Position numbers and translations under genes: made by a program
Assembly (NCBI RefSeq): GCF_008014745.1
Contig: NZ_VPFD01000004.1
Location: 247,152-311,151 of the forward strand
Reading direction: 5' to 3'
DNA from: Massilia arenae
GTDB lineage: Bacteria > Pseudomonadota > Gammaproteobacteria > Burkholderiales > Burkholderiaceae_D
DNA length: 64,000 bases
Shown here: positions 8,133-17,386 of the stretch, piece after piece
How positions within the stretch are numbered: position 1 is the first letter of the stretch
How the letters are laid out: each line of letters opens with the position of its first letter
Notes under the pieces: generated by a model
What the model was told of the DNA's origin: nothing
The model's database searches: none
What the model saw: the letters and a program-made list of their open reading frames with translations, nothing else

Positions 8133-9197
8133 CTAGAACAGGAAATGCAGATCGAGACGGTCGCCGCTCAGCGCGCCATCATAGCCGGGCAATGCCGACA
8201 GCACCTCCCGGAAAGCGCCGCTCGCCATCGCCGCCTGCGCCAACGTCAACAGCGGCGTGTCCAGCGCGCCGACATCGCAGGCCAGGAAGTACCGTTCGCG
8301 AATCACCGGGATGAAATCGAGATCGAAGCGGCGCGCCGCCGTCTCGACGCCGAAGCCCACGTCGGCCATTCCGCTGGCGACATAGGCCGCCACCGCCGCG
8401 TGCGTGAATTCGGCGGTGCCGGAACGGTTGATCACGGCGGCGTCGACGCCACGGTCGGCCAGCAGCAGTTCGAGCAGCACCCGCGTGCCGGACCCCTTCT
8501 GGCGGTTGACGAAGCGCAGATCGTGGCGCGCCAGGTCGGCCAGGCCGGTCACGCCCTTTGGATTACCCTTGGCGACGAAGATCCCCTGCATGCGATACGC
8601 CAGGTGCAGCAGCGCGTGGCGCTCGGGATCGAGCCAGGACCGGTACTTGGCGGCCGCCGCCCCTTCCAGTTCGCCGACCGGCAAATGAAATCCCGCCAGG
8701 TCGCACTCGCCGCGCGCCAGCGCCGCCACCGCATCGCTGCTGCCCCGATAATTGATGTCGACCGTGACGCCATGCTCGTTCAGCTGCGTCACCAGGGCCG
8801 CCACCGCGAAACCGTGCGAGGCGGTCAGGCGCAGCACCTGGGCGTCGCCGATTAATACCCGCGCCAGTTCCTGCTGCAGTTCCGAGGCCAGGCTATCGAG
8901 CGTGGGAGTCAGGCGGGCGTGGATGCGGCGGTCGGCCCACATCAGTTTTTCGGCGAGCGGCGACAGCACCGTGCCCTTGCCGCGCACCTTGTGGACCAGC
9001 TCGACGCCGAATTGTGCCGAGAACTGCTGCAGCATTCCCCAGGCATGGCGGTAGGACATGCCGCGCGCCGTGGCGGCCTTGCTGATCGAACCCAGCTCGC
9101 TCACCGCCAGCAGCAGCCCGAGCAGCGCCGGCAGCGCGGTCGGCTCCCCGGAGGCATCGCGCACGATCCAGTCCGGCCGTATCTCCACTCTGATCAT
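8133..9197 (-). CDS. ModE-like HTH / periplasmic-binding-like transcriptional regulator of fds
   Basis: 354 residues. The N-terminal third is a ModE/LysR-type winged helix (LLLAVSELGSISKAATARGMSYRHAWGML; SYRHAW is close to the ModE motif). The remainder resembles the PBP-like domain (WLDPERHALLHLAYRMQGIFVAKGNPKG, RQKGSGTR) used to sense a small ligand. It is divergent from the fds operon, with start codons about 115 bp apart, so it most likely controls formate dehydrogenase synthesis; molybdate or formate are plausible ligands (inference). ATG 9197 is chosen because AAGGA lies upstream; a TTG at 9203 is also in frame. Confidence 0.85.
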   Translation of the reverse strand: MIRVEIRPDWIVRDASGEPTALPALLGLLLAVSELGSISKAATARGMSYRHAWGMLQQFSAQFGVELVHKVRGKGTVLSPLAEKLMWADRRIHARLTPTLDSLASELQQELARVLIGDAQVLRLTASHGFAVAALVTQLNEHGVTVDINYRGSSDAVAALARGECDLAGFHLPVGELEGAAAAKYRSWLDPERHALLHLAYRMQGIFVAKGNPKGVTGLADLARHDLRFVNRQKGSGTRVLLELLLADRGVDAAVINRSGTAEFTHAAVAAYVASGMADVGFGVETAARRFDLDFIPVIRERYFLACDVGALDTPLLTLAQAAMASGAFREVLSALPGYDGALSGDRLDLHFLF

Positions 9198-9271
9198 ATG
9201 CAAAATCCTTCATATTGAACACCGGTGAATCGGGTGCTACTCTGGCCTGAGCAGTCAATAAAAGCCGTTAT

Positions 9272-9291
9272 ATATGTTCCGATAAACATAT
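9272..9291. promoter_or_regulatory. Dyad in the fds promoter region
   Basis: ATATGTT (9272-9278) and AACATAT (9285-9291) form an inverted repeat 6 bp apart between the regulator and fdsG. The 9-mer CATATGCAA occurs at 9195 and again at 9287, near both divergent starts. A binding site for the divergent regulator is inferred. Confidence 0.45.
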
Positions 9292-9313
9292 GCAAGGCAG
9301 AGATGGAGACACC

Positions 9314-9817
9314 ATGAAACAAGACAGCACCGAAACGCGCCGCGTCATCGGCGACATCCTCGCACTTCATGCGCACAATGGCCTGCTCGGCCAGGACTTG
9401 CTGCTGCCAGTGCTGCATGCGATCCAGGACCGGCTCGGCTTCATCCCGCCCGATGCGGTCGAGGGACTCGCGCAAAGCTTCAATTTGTCGCGCGCCGAGG
9501 TCCATGGCGTGATCACCTTCTACCACTACTACAAGACCACGCCGCCGGCGCGCTGCACGGTGCAGGTCTGCCGCGCCGAGGCCTGCCAGAGCATGGGCGG
9601 GGACGCCCTGCTGTCCCACGTCCAGCAGGCGCTCGGTTGCGACCTGCACGCGCATACCGCCGACGGCGGCTTCGCCCTGGAACCCGTGTACTGCCTCGGC
9701 CAGTGCGCCACCGCCCCGGCCATCATGATCAACGATGCCGTCCACGCCCGCGTGACGCCGCAGCGTTTCGACAGGCTGGTCGCGAAGCTGTCCACCAAAG
9801 CCGAGGAGGTCGCATGA
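9314..9817 (+). CDS. fdsG: NAD-dependent formate dehydrogenase, gamma subunit (NuoE-like)
   Basis: [2Fe-2S] electron-transfer subunit of the soluble, molybdenum-containing formate dehydrogenase. 167 residues from ATG 9314, which has GGAGA just upstream; an in-frame ATG at 9290 is less well supported. The thioredoxin-like [2Fe-2S] motif is present: CTVQVCRAEACQSMGG and later YCLGQCATAPAIM. The start of fdsB overlaps its stop (ATGA), marking an operon fdsG-fdsB-fdsA-fdhD-fdsD. Confidence 0.95.
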   Translation: MKQDSTETRRVIGDILALHAHNGLLGQDLLLPVLHAIQDRLGFIPPDAVEGLAQSFNLSRAEVHGVITFYHYYKTTPPARCTVQVCRAEACQSMGGDALLSHVQQALGCDLHAHTADGGFALEPVYCLGQCATAPAIMINDAVHARVTPQRFDRLVAKLSTKAEEVA

Positions 9818-11373
9818 GCGTGCGCATCTACGTTCCCGCCGATTCGGCCGCGCTGGCCCTGGGCGCCGACGACGTCGCCAGCGCGATCCGTAGCGAGGCC
9901 GCACGGCGCGGCATCGCCATCGACCTGGTGCGCAACGGCACCCGTGGCCTGCTATACCTCGAAACGCTGGTCGAAGTCGATACCCCGGACGGGCGCATCG
10001 GCTTCGGCAACGTCGACGAAAGCGACGTGGCCGCCCTGTTCGATGCCGGCTTCCACGACGGCCAATCCACGCACCGCCTGGCGCTCGGCCTGGTCGAACA
10101 GATTCCGTATCTGGCCCGGCAGACCCGCCTGACCTTCGCCCGCTGCGGCATCACCGACCCGCTGTCGCTCAGCGACTACGAGGCCCACGGCGGCTACCGC
10201 GGCCTGCGCCAGGCCGTGACAATGACGGGCGCCGACATTGTCGCCGCCGTCACCGCCTCGGGCCTGCGCGGACGCGGCGGCGCCGCCTTCCCCACCGGAA
10301 TCAAGTGGAACACGGTGCTGCGGGCGCCTGCCTACCAAAAATACATCGTCTGCAATGCCGACGAAGGCGACTCCGGCACCTTCGCCGACCGCATCGTCAT
10401 GGAAAGCGACCCCTTCGTCCTGATCGAGGGCATGACGATCGCCGGCCTCGCGGTCGGCGCCACCCGCGGTTTCATCTACGTACGCAGCGAGTATCCGCAT
10501 GCGATCGCCGCGCTCAATCACGCGATCCAGACGGCCACGCGCGCGGGCCTGCTCGGAGCCAACGTCGCCGGCAGCGGCCGCGCCTTCGAGCTGGAGGTGC
10601 GCAAGGGCGCCGGCGCCTATATCTGCGGCGAAGAGACCGCCCTGCTGGAGAGCATCGAGGGCAAGCGCGGCGTGGTGCGCGCCAAGCCACCCCTGCCCGC
10701 GCTGGCCGGCCTGTTCGGCCAGCCGACCGTCATCAACAATGTGCTGTCGCTGGCCTCGGTGCCGGTCATCCTCGACAAGGGCGCCCAGTTCTACCAGGAC
10801 TTCGGCATGGGGCGCTCGCGCGGCACGCTGCCGGTGCAACTGGCCGGCAATATCAAGAACGGCGGCCTGATCGAACTGGCGTTCGGCGTCACGCTTCGCG
10901 AGATCATGTATGACTACGGCGGCGGCAGCGCCAGCGGCCGTCCGATCAAGGCGGTGCAGGTGGGCGGCCCGCTGGGCGCCTACCTGCCGGCCTCGCAGTG
11001 GGACACCCCGCTCGACTACGAAGCCTTTGCCGCCTTGTGGGCGGTGCTGGGCCATGGCGGCATCGTGGTCCACGACGACAGCGCCGACATGGCGAAGCTG
11101 GCGCGCTACGCGATGGAGTTCTGCGCCGTCGAATCGTGCGGCAAATGCACACCCTGCCGCATCGGTTCCACCCGCGGCGTCGAGGTGATCGACAAGATCC
11201 GCGCCGGCACCGAGCGCCCGCAGCAAGTCATCCTGCTGCGCAGCCTGTGCGACACGATGCTCAATGGTTCGCTGTGCGCGATGGGCGGCATGACGCCCTA
11301 CCCGGTGCTGTCGGCGCTGAACCACTTCCCGCAAGACTTCGGCCAGATGGCCGGCGACGAACTGGCCGCCTGA
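9814..11373 (+). CDS. fdsB: NAD-dependent formate dehydrogenase, beta subunit (NuoF-like)
   Basis: 519-residue flavoprotein subunit passing electrons from the Fe-S chain to NAD+. Visible motifs: NADH/FMN-binding GLRGRGGAAFPTGIKW, CNADEGDSGTFADR, GAGAYICGEETALLESIEG, and the C-terminal [4Fe-4S] motif SCGKCTPCRIG with a later Cys (SLCAMGG). The first about 120 residues form the extra thioredoxin-like N-terminal extension seen in FdsB. ATG 9814 overlaps the fdsG stop and has GAGGAGG upstream. The frame is open further upstream only by chance. Confidence 0.96.
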   Translation: MSVRIYVPADSAALALGADDVASAIRSEAARRGIAIDLVRNGTRGLLYLETLVEVDTPDGRIGFGNVDESDVAALFDAGFHDGQSTHRLALGLVEQIPYLARQTRLTFARCGITDPLSLSDYEAHGGYRGLRQAVTMTGADIVAAVTASGLRGRGGAAFPTGIKWNTVLRAPAYQKYIVCNADEGDSGTFADRIVMESDPFVLIEGMTIAGLAVGATRGFIYVRSEYPHAIAALNHAIQTATRAGLLGANVAGSGRAFELEVRKGAGAYICGEETALLESIEGKRGVVRAKPPLPALAGLFGQPTVINNVLSLASVPVILDKGAQFYQDFGMGRSRGTLPVQLAGNIKNGGLIELAFGVTLREIMYDYGGGSASGRPIKAVQVGGPLGAYLPASQWDTPLDYEAFAALWAVLGHGGIVVHDDSADMAKLARYAMEFCAVESCGKCTPCRIGSTRGVEVIDKIRAGTERPQQVILLRSLCDTMLNGSLCAMGGMTPYPVLSALNHFPQDFGQMAGDELAA

Positions 11374-11394
11374 GCGGCAGCCCAGGAGAACACG

Positions 11395-14244
11395 ATGATC
11401 GAAACCATCCTCACCCGCGATTTCGGCACGCCGGCGAAAGAAATCAACCTCGCCACCGAGATGATCACCCTGACCATCGACGGCGTCCAGGTCACCGTCC
11501 CGGCCGGCACCTCGCTGATGCGCGCGGCGGCCGAGAACAGCATCAATATCCCCAAGCTGTGCGCCACCGACAGCCTGGAGCCGTTCGGCTCCTGCCGCCT
11601 GTGCCTGGTCGAGATCGAAGGCCGCCGCGGTTATCCGGCGTCGTGCACCACGCCGGCCGAAGCGGGCATGGTCGTACGCACCCAGACGCCCAAGCTGCAG
11701 GAGGTGCGCAAGGGCGTGATGGAGCTGTACATCTCCGACCACCCGCTCGACTGCCTCACCTGCCCCGCCAACGGCAACTGCGAGCTGCAGGACATGGCCG
11801 GCGTGACCGGCCTGCGCGAAGTGCGCTACGGCTACGAAGGCGCCAACCACCTGAAGCTTAAGAAGGACGAGAGCAATCCCTATTTCACCTTCGATTCGTC
11901 GAAGTGCATCGTGTGCAACCGCTGCGTGCGCGCCTGCGAAGAGACGCAAGGCACCTTCGCGCTGACCATCTCCGGACGCGGGTTCGATTCCCGCGTCGCC
12001 GCCGGCCAGAGCGAAGCGTTCATGGAATCCGAATGCGTGTCGTGCGGCGCCTGCGTCGAAGCCTGCCCCACCGCCACCCTCACCGAGAAATCGGTCATCT
12101 GGCTCGGCCAGGCCGAACACAGCATCACCACCACCTGCGCCTATTGCGGCGTCGGTTGCTCGCTCAAGGCGGAGATGAAAGGCAACGAGGTGGTGCGCAT
12201 GGTGCCGGCCAGGGACGGCAAGGCCAACGAGGGCCATGCCTGTGTCAAGGGACGTTTCGCCTGGGGCTATGCCACCCACAAGGACCGCATCCTCAAACCC
12301 ATGATCCGCGCCAGGATCACCGATCCGTGGAAAGAAGTCTCGTGGGACGAAGCCCTCGACTATGCGGCGTCCGAATTCAAGCGCATCCAGGCCAAGCACG
12401 GCCAGGATTCGATCGGCGGCATCGTCTCGTCGCGTTGCACCAATGAAGAAGGTTATCTGGTGCAAAAGCTGGTGCGCGCGGCGTTTGGCAACAACAACGT
12501 CGATACTTGCGCCCGCGTGTGCCACTCCCCGACCGGCTACGGTCTCAAGACGACGCTTGGCGAATCGGCCGGCACCCAGACCTTCAAGTCGGTCGAGAAG
12601 GCCGACGTGATCCTGGTCATCGGCGCCAATCCAACCGACGGCCACCCGGTGTTCGCCTCGCGCATGAAGAAGCGCCTGCGCCAGGGCGCGCGCCTGATCG
12701 TCATCGATCCGCGCCGCATCGACCTGGTCAAGTCGCCGCACATCCGCGCCGACTACCACCTGCAACTGCGGCCCGGGACCAACGTCGCGATGGTCAGCGC
12801 ACTGGCGCATGTCATCGTCACCGAAGGCCTGATGGCCAACGATTTCATCACCGAGCGTTGCGATATGCGCGCCTTCGCGCAGTGGCGTACCTTCGTCGCC
12901 CAGCCCGAAAACTCGCCGGAAGCGACGGAAGCGATCACCGGCGTGCCGGCGCAGCAGGTGCGCGATGCCGCGCGCATGTATGCGCTGGGCGGCAATGGCG
13001 CGATCTTCTACGGCCTGGGCGTGACCGAGCACGCGCAGGGCTCGACCACCGTCATGGGCATCGCCAACCTGGCCATGGTCACCGGTAACGTCGGCCGCGC
13101 CGGGGTGGGCGTCAACCCGCTGCGGGGACAGAACAATGTGCAGGGCTCCTGCGACATCGGCTCCTTCCCGCACGAGCTGCCGGGCTACCGCCACGTCTCG
13201 GACACCACCGTGCGCACCCTGTTCGAACAGGCCTGGGGCGTGCCGCTGCAGGCCGAACCGGGGCTGCGCATCCCGAACATGTTCGAGGCGGCCCTCGACG
13301 GCAGTTTCATGGGCCTGTATTGCCAGGGCGAGGACATCGTCCAGTCCGACCCGAACACCCAGCACGTCACCGCGGCGCTCGAATCCATGGAGTGCATCGT
13401 AGTGCAGGATATCTTCCTGAACGAGACGGCCAAGTATGCCCACGTGCTGCTGCCGGGTTCCTCGTTCCTGGAAAAGGACGGCACGTTCACCAATGCCGAA
13501 CGCCGCATCTCGCGCGTGCGCAAGGTGATGCCGCCACGGGCCGGCTATGCCGACTGGGAAGTCACGGTGGCGCTGTCGAACCGGCTGGGCTATCCGATGA
13601 ACTACCGCCATCCGTCCGAGATCATGGACGAGATCGCGCGCCTGACGCCGACCTTCAGCGGCGTGAGCTACCGCCGCCTCGATGAACTGGGCAGCATCCA
13701 GTGGCCGTGCAACGACGAGGCGCCGGAAGGCACGCCGACCATGCACGTCGACGGCTTCGTGCGCGGCAAGGGCCGCTTCATCATCACCCAGTACGTTGCC
13801 ACCGACGAGAAGGTGACGCGCAAGTATCCGCTGATCCTGACCACCGGCCGCATCCTGTCGCAGTACAACGTCGGCGCGCAGACGCGCCGCACCGAGAACG
13901 TGCGCTGGCATGCCGAAGACCGGCTCGAGATCCACCCGCACGATGCCCAGGAGCGCGGCATCGAGGAGGGCCAGTGGGTCGGCATCCACAGCCGCGCCGG
14001 CGAGACCGTGCTGCGGGCGATGGTCACCGAACGCATGCAGCCGGGCGTGGTCTACACCACCTTCCACTTCCCCGAATCGGGCGCCAACGTCATCACGACC
14101 GAGAATTCCGACTGGGCCACCAACTGCCCCGAATACAAGGTCACGGCGGTGCAGGTGATGCCGGTCCAGCAGCAGTCGGACTGGCAGCTCGAATATGCCC
14201 GCTTCAACCAGATGCAGCTGGGTCTGGCGGAGCCGGTCGCATGA
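11395..14244 (+). CDS. fdsA: Formate dehydrogenase, molybdopterin alpha subunit
   Basis: 949-residue catalytic subunit oxidising formate to CO2 at a bis-MGD molybdenum centre. Order of parts: NuoG-like [2Fe-2S] domain (FGSCRLCLVEIEG, about 65-76), His-Cys region (HPLDCLTCPANGNCELQ), two [4Fe-4S] motifs (CIVCNRCVRAC; CVSCGACVEAC), a further cluster at CAYCGVGC (248-255), then the molybdopterin domains. The Mo ligand is Cys376, not selenocysteine, followed by His377 (ARVCHSPTGYG). Start ATG 11395 has AGGAGAA. Molybdenum dependence fits the ModE-like regulator. Confidence 0.97.
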   Translation: MIETILTRDFGTPAKEINLATEMITLTIDGVQVTVPAGTSLMRAAAENSINIPKLCATDSLEPFGSCRLCLVEIEGRRGYPASCTTPAEAGMVVRTQTPKLQEVRKGVMELYISDHPLDCLTCPANGNCELQDMAGVTGLREVRYGYEGANHLKLKKDESNPYFTFDSSKCIVCNRCVRACEETQGTFALTISGRGFDSRVAAGQSEAFMESECVSCGACVEACPTATLTEKSVIWLGQAEHSITTTCAYCGVGCSLKAEMKGNEVVRMVPARDGKANEGHACVKGRFAWGYATHKDRILKPMIRARITDPWKEVSWDEALDYAASEFKRIQAKHGQDSIGGIVSSRCTNEEGYLVQKLVRAAFGNNNVDTCARVCHSPTGYGLKTTLGESAGTQTFKSVEKADVILVIGANPTDGHPVFASRMKKRLRQGARLIVIDPRRIDLVKSPHIRADYHLQLRPGTNVAMVSALAHVIVTEGLMANDFITERCDMRAFAQWRTFVAQPENSPEATEAITGVPAQQVRDAARMYALGGNGAIFYGLGVTEHAQGSTTVMGIANLAMVTGNVGRAGVGVNPLRGQNNVQGSCDIGSFPHELPGYRHVSDTTVRTLFEQAWGVPLQAEPGLRIPNMFEAALDGSFMGLYCQGEDIVQSDPNTQHVTAALESMECIVVQDIFLNETAKYAHVLLPGSSFLEKDGTFTNAERRISRVRKVMPPRAGYADWEVTVALSNRLGYPMNYRHPSEIMDEIARLTPTFSGVSYRRLDELGSIQWPCNDEAPEGTPTMHVDGFVRGKGRFIITQYVATDEKVTRKYPLILTTGRILSQYNVGAQTRRTENVRWHAEDRLEIHPHDAQERGIEEGQWVGIHSRAGETVLRAMVTERMQPGVVYTTFHFPESGANVITTENSDWATNCPEYKVTAVQVMPVQQQSDWQLEYARFNQMQLGLAEPVA

Positions 14245-15098
14245 TGGCCGCGCTCGACATGGATGCGCACGCCAAGGTGCAAGGGCCCGTCCAGCACTTT
14301 CCGAGCGCCTGCATGACCGTGGCGCGCATGCACGGTGGCCAGTCGCGCAGCACGCAGGACGAGCTGGCCGAGGAAGTACCGGTTGCGCTCGAGTACAACG
14401 GCGTCTCGCACGCGGTGATGCTGGCGACGCCCGCCGACCTGGAGGAGTTTGCGCTCGGCTTTTCGCTGAGCGAAGGCATCGTCGCCTCGCCCGCCGAATT
14501 CTATGGCGTGGAGATCGAACACGCGGCAAGCGGCATCACCGCCCACATCGACCTCGCCGCCGGCGCCTTCATGCGTCTCAAGGAGCGGCGGCGCAGCCTG
14601 GCGGGCCGTACCGGCTGCGGCCTGTGCGGCGTCGATAGCCTGGCCCAGGTGGTGCGGCCCCTGCCCTGGCTGGCGCCGACGCGGGCGCTGTCCGGCCCGG
14701 CGATCCGGCGCGCCCTGGCCGAGGCCCGGGCCCAGCAGCCGCTCAATCGCATTACCGGCGCCACCCATGCGGCCATATGGTGCGGCCGTGACGGCAGGCC
14801 GCGCGCTGCCTTCGAGGACGTCGGCCGCCACAACGCGCTCGACAAGCTGATCGGCGGCCTGCACCTGGCCGGGGCCGACCCGGCCGACGGGTTTTGCCTG
14901 ATCACCAGCCGCGCCAGCGTCGAGATGGTGCAGAAAGCCGCCACCGTCGGCATCGCCGCCATGGTCGCCATCTCGGCGCCTACTGCCCTCGCCGTTCGTA
15001 CCGCACTCGGTTGCGGCCTGACCCTGGTCGCCTTCGCCCGCGGCGACGACTTCGTCGCCTATGCCCACGGCGCCAACATCGCAATGGAGTCCGCATGA
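14241..15098 (+). CDS. fdhD: FdhD/FdsC sulfur-carrier protein for formate dehydrogenase
   Basis: 285-residue accessory protein that transfers sulfur from a cysteine desulfurase to the molybdenum cofactor, needed for formate dehydrogenase activity. Key features: TGCGLCGV with the CxxC pair, FEDVGRHNALDKLIG and SRASVEMVQKAA, all FdhD signatures. The start ATG overlaps the fdsA stop; a second ATG three bases on is equally possible. In fds operons this gene is called fdsC. Confidence 0.95.
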   Translation: MMAALDMDAHAKVQGPVQHFPSACMTVARMHGGQSRSTQDELAEEVPVALEYNGVSHAVMLATPADLEEFALGFSLSEGIVASPAEFYGVEIEHAASGITAHIDLAAGAFMRLKERRRSLAGRTGCGLCGVDSLAQVVRPLPWLAPTRALSGPAIRRALAEARAQQPLNRITGATHAAIWCGRDGRPRAAFEDVGRHNALDKLIGGLHLAGADPADGFCLITSRASVEMVQKAATVGIAAMVAISAPTALAVRTALGCGLTLVAFARGDDFVAYAHGANIAMESA

Positions 15099-15349
15099 AC
15101 ATCGACAACCTGGTCACGATGGCCAACCAGATCGGCACCTTTTTCGAGTCCTACCCGGATCCCCAGGAAGGCCGCACCGAGATCGCCAACCACCTGCAGC
15201 GCTTCTGGGCGCCGCGCATGCGCAGCCGGCTGTTTTCGCATCTCGACGAAACCGAGGGCGAAGGACTCAAGCCGATGGTGATCGAGGCATTGCTGGAGCA
15301 CCGGCGCGACCATATGCCGCCTCCGCCGCCGGGTGGCGATGCGGGTTGA
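15095..15349 (+). CDS. fdsD: Formate dehydrogenase delta subunit
   Basis: 84-residue small protein beginning MNIDNLVTMANQIGTFFESY and containing HLQRFWAPRMRSRL, the FdsD family pattern; it is found at the end of fds operons and is thought to assist assembly or stability of the enzyme. Its ATG overlaps the fdhD stop (ATGA). The C-terminus is Pro/Gly-rich. Last gene before a convergent REP-like element. Confidence 0.93.
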   Translation: MNIDNLVTMANQIGTFFESYPDPQEGRTEIANHLQRFWAPRMRSRLFSHLDETEGEGLKPMVIEALLEHRRDHMPPPPPGGDAG

Positions 15350-15377
15350 TCTCTCACGCCAGTCCTGCTGCCCAAAT

Positions 15378-15483
15378 ACGTCATTCCCGCGCAGGCGGGA
15401 ATCCAAGTCTTATGCGTTGCCACTACGCTTTAACGGAGTGGCTGCGTGACGTACTTGGATTCCCGCCTCCGCGGGAATGACGT
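15378..15483. repeat. REP-like palindromic element, copy 2
   Basis: Paired hairpins GTCATTCCCGCGCAGGCGGG ... CCCGCCTCCGCGGGAATGAC facing each other, about 106 bp in all, between the convergent fdsD and PAS-protein genes. Stem bases differ from copies 3-5 but remain paired. Confidence 0.9.
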
Positions 15484-15526
15484 TTTTCGGCTACCGGACT
15501 AGCGTGATGCGGCTGGATGAACAGGA

Positions 15527-15955
15527 TCAAGCCTGCGCCGTCTCGAGCTGCGCCAGGCGCGCGCGCAGCTTGCGTTCCTCACTCCAACGCTCGGTCTCGT
15601 CGCGCACCAGGGCGACGATCGCCGACACTTCCCCACCAGGCCCGTGCAGCAGCGCCACCGTGAAGGCGATCGACAAGGGCTTGCCTTCCTTGTGCAGTGC
15701 CGGCACGCGCAGGATGTCGCTGCCGTAGCGCGTCTCACCGGTGGCCATGGTCTTGTCATAGCCGTCCCAGTGCCGCTGGCGTTGACGCTCCGGGATGATC
15801 AGGTCCAGCGACTGTCCAATGGCCTCACTCTCGGTAAAGCCGAAGATGCGCGTCGCGGCGGCGTTCCAGAACGTGATGTCGCCTTTCGCGTCGCAAACGA
15901 CGACGCCGTCGCCCAGCGCCTGCAGCAGTTGTTGAAAATCGATGTCGGCTTGCAT
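15527..15955 (-). CDS. PAS-domain protein
   Basis: 142 residues consisting of little more than one PAS domain: DFQQLLQALGDGVVVCDAKG, TFWNAAATRIFGFTESEAIG, then a PAC-like part (VALLHGPGGEVSAIVALVRDETE) and a short C-terminal helix (EERKLRARLAQLE). No output domain is attached, so it may act by protein-protein contact. The start at 15955 is chosen for the GGAGG upstream. It follows frc on the same strand behind a terminator; a link with oxalate or energy sensing is only suggested by position. Confidence 0.85.
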   Translation of the reverse strand: MQADIDFQQLLQALGDGVVVCDAKGDITFWNAAATRIFGFTESEAIGQSLDLIIPERQRQRHWDGYDKTMATGETRYGSDILRVPALHKEGKPLSIAFTVALLHGPGGEVSAIVALVRDETERWSEERKLRARLAQLETAQA

Positions 15956-15971
15956 ATTCAGACCTCCCCAT

Positions 15972-16008
15972 AAAAAAACAGATGCGCGTCGCAAACCGCC
16001 GACGCGCA
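15972..16008 (-). terminator. Terminator of the oxc-frc operon
   Basis: Stem TGCGCGTCG (15983-15991) and CGACGCGCA (16000-16008), 8-nt loop, followed on the minus strand by a seven-T run (15973-15979). Confidence 0.8.
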
Positions 16009-16041
16009 CCGTACCTACGTTTTATCCAGCCAGGCCCGTGG

Positions 16042-17292
16042 TCACACCACCTGCTTCTCGTGCAGCGCCGCGATGTCCTTCTGGCTGTAGCCGAGGCCTT
16101 CCAGCACCTCGTCGGTGTGTTCACCCAGCAGCGGCGAGCCCTTGATATCAACCTTCATGTCCGAGAACTTGATGGGGCTGCCCACGGTGAGATACGTGCC
16201 CCGCTCCTTGTGCTCGACCTCGGCGATCGTGCCGCTGGCGCGCAGCGATGGATCGGCGGCGATCTCCTTCATCGACAGCACTGGCGAGCAGGGAATGTCG
16301 AACTTGCGCAGGATATCGACCGCCTCGAACTTGGTCTTGTCCTTCAGCCAGTCCTCGATCGTCCCGAAGATGGCGAAGATCTTGTCCTGGCGCGCGCCGG
16401 CGGTCATGTAGGCCGGGTCGTCGATCCACTCTTCCTTGCCGAGCGCCTTGCAGATCGGCGCCCAGGCATGGCCCTGGATGGTGAAGTAGATGTAGGCGTT
16501 GGGGTCGGTTTCCCAGCCCTTGCACTTGAGCACCCAGCCCGGCTGGCCGCCGCCGCCGGCATTGCCGCCGCGCGGGACCACGTCGGAGAACGTGCCATGC
16601 GGGTACTGCGGATACTCTTCCAGGTAGCCGACCCGGTCCAGGCGCTGCTGGTCGCGCAGCTTCACGCGGCACAGGTTGAGCACGCTGTCCTGCATCGATA
16701 CCGCCACTTTCTGGCCCTTGCCCGTGGTATCCCGCGCACGCAGGGCGGTCAGGATGCCGATCGCCAGGTGCATGCCGGTATTGCTGTCGCCCAGGGCGGC
16801 GGCGCTGACGGTCGGTGGGCCGTCGTCGAAGCCGGTGGTCGAGGCGGCGCCGCCGGCGCACTGCGCCACGTTTTCATAGACTTTCAGGTCTTCGTAGTGG
16901 TGGCCGTCGCTGAAGCCCTTGACCGATGCCACGATCATGCCCGGGTTCAGTTCCTTGATGTGCTCCCAGGTAAAGCCCATGCGGTCGAGCGCGCCCGGGC
17001 CGAAGTTCTCGACCAGCACGTCCGACTCCTTGATCAGCTTGGTCAGGATTTCCTTCCCTTCAGGCTTCTTGGTGTCGAGCGTCAGCGAACGCTTGTTGCT
17101 GTTGAGCATGGTGAAATACAGGGCGTCGACGCCGGGGATGTCGCGCAGCTGCGAGCGCGTGACGTCGCCCGCGCCGGGACGCTCGACCTTGATCACGTCG
17201 GCGCCGAACCAGGCCAGCAGCTGGGTGCAGGCGGGGCCGGCCTGGACGTGGGTGAAGTCGATGATCTTGATGCCTTCGAGTGGTTTGCTCAT
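16042..17292 (-). CDS. frc: Formyl-CoA transferase (formyl-CoA:oxalate CoA-transferase)
   Basis: Class III CoA-transferase that moves CoA from formyl-CoA to oxalate. The 416-residue protein carries the catalytic Asp at residue 169 ([11 protein letters not shown]), the N-terminal [33 protein letters not shown] fold marker (split here by gaps of my own reading: [11 protein letters not shown], then [19 protein letters not shown]), and the glycine loop [12 protein letters not shown] that covers the active site. It follows oxc by 94 bp and has AGGAG before its ATG. Length matches the Oxalobacter enzyme family. A second copy lies at 29327-30574. Confidence 0.95.
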   Translation of the reverse strand: MSKPLEGIKIIDFTHVQAGPACTQLLAWFGADVIKVERPGAGDVTRSQLRDIPGVDALYFTMLNSNKRSLTLDTKKPEGKEILTKLIKESDVLVENFGPGALDRMGFTWEHIKELNPGMIVASVKGFSDGHHYEDLKVYENVAQCAGGAASTTGFDDGPPTVSAAALGDSNTGMHLAIGILTALRARDTTGKGQKVAVSMQDSVLNLCRVKLRDQQRLDRVGYLEEYPQYPHGTFSDVVPRGGNAGGGGQPGWVLKCKGWETDPNAYIYFTIQGHAWAPICKALGKEEWIDDPAYMTAGARQDKIFAIFGTIEDWLKDKTKFEAVDILRKFDIPCSPVLSMKEIAADPSLRASGTIAEVEHKERGTYLTVGSPIKFSDMKVDIKGSPLLGEHTDEVLEGLGYSQKDIAALHEKQVV

Positions 17293-17386
17293 GATGTCAG
17301 TCTCCTTTATTCAGTCGATAGTGCGGGCGCCACCGGCAGCCTTGTGGGCGCCGGCGGTCGTGCGTGTCGCTTCGCTGTACTACAGG

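Noticed and set aside
13701-14240. N-terminal extension of fdhD into the fdsA coding region
   Set aside because: The upstream part is the other frame of fdsA. The ATG at 14241 overlaps the fdsA stop and begins the FdhD homology.
9952-14529. A 1525-codon open frame on the minus strand across the fds operon
   Set aside because: It mirrors fdsB and fdsA, whose plus-strand products are clear. Its translation is low-complexity (Arg, Ala, Gly, His rich), as expected for the antisense of GC-rich genes.
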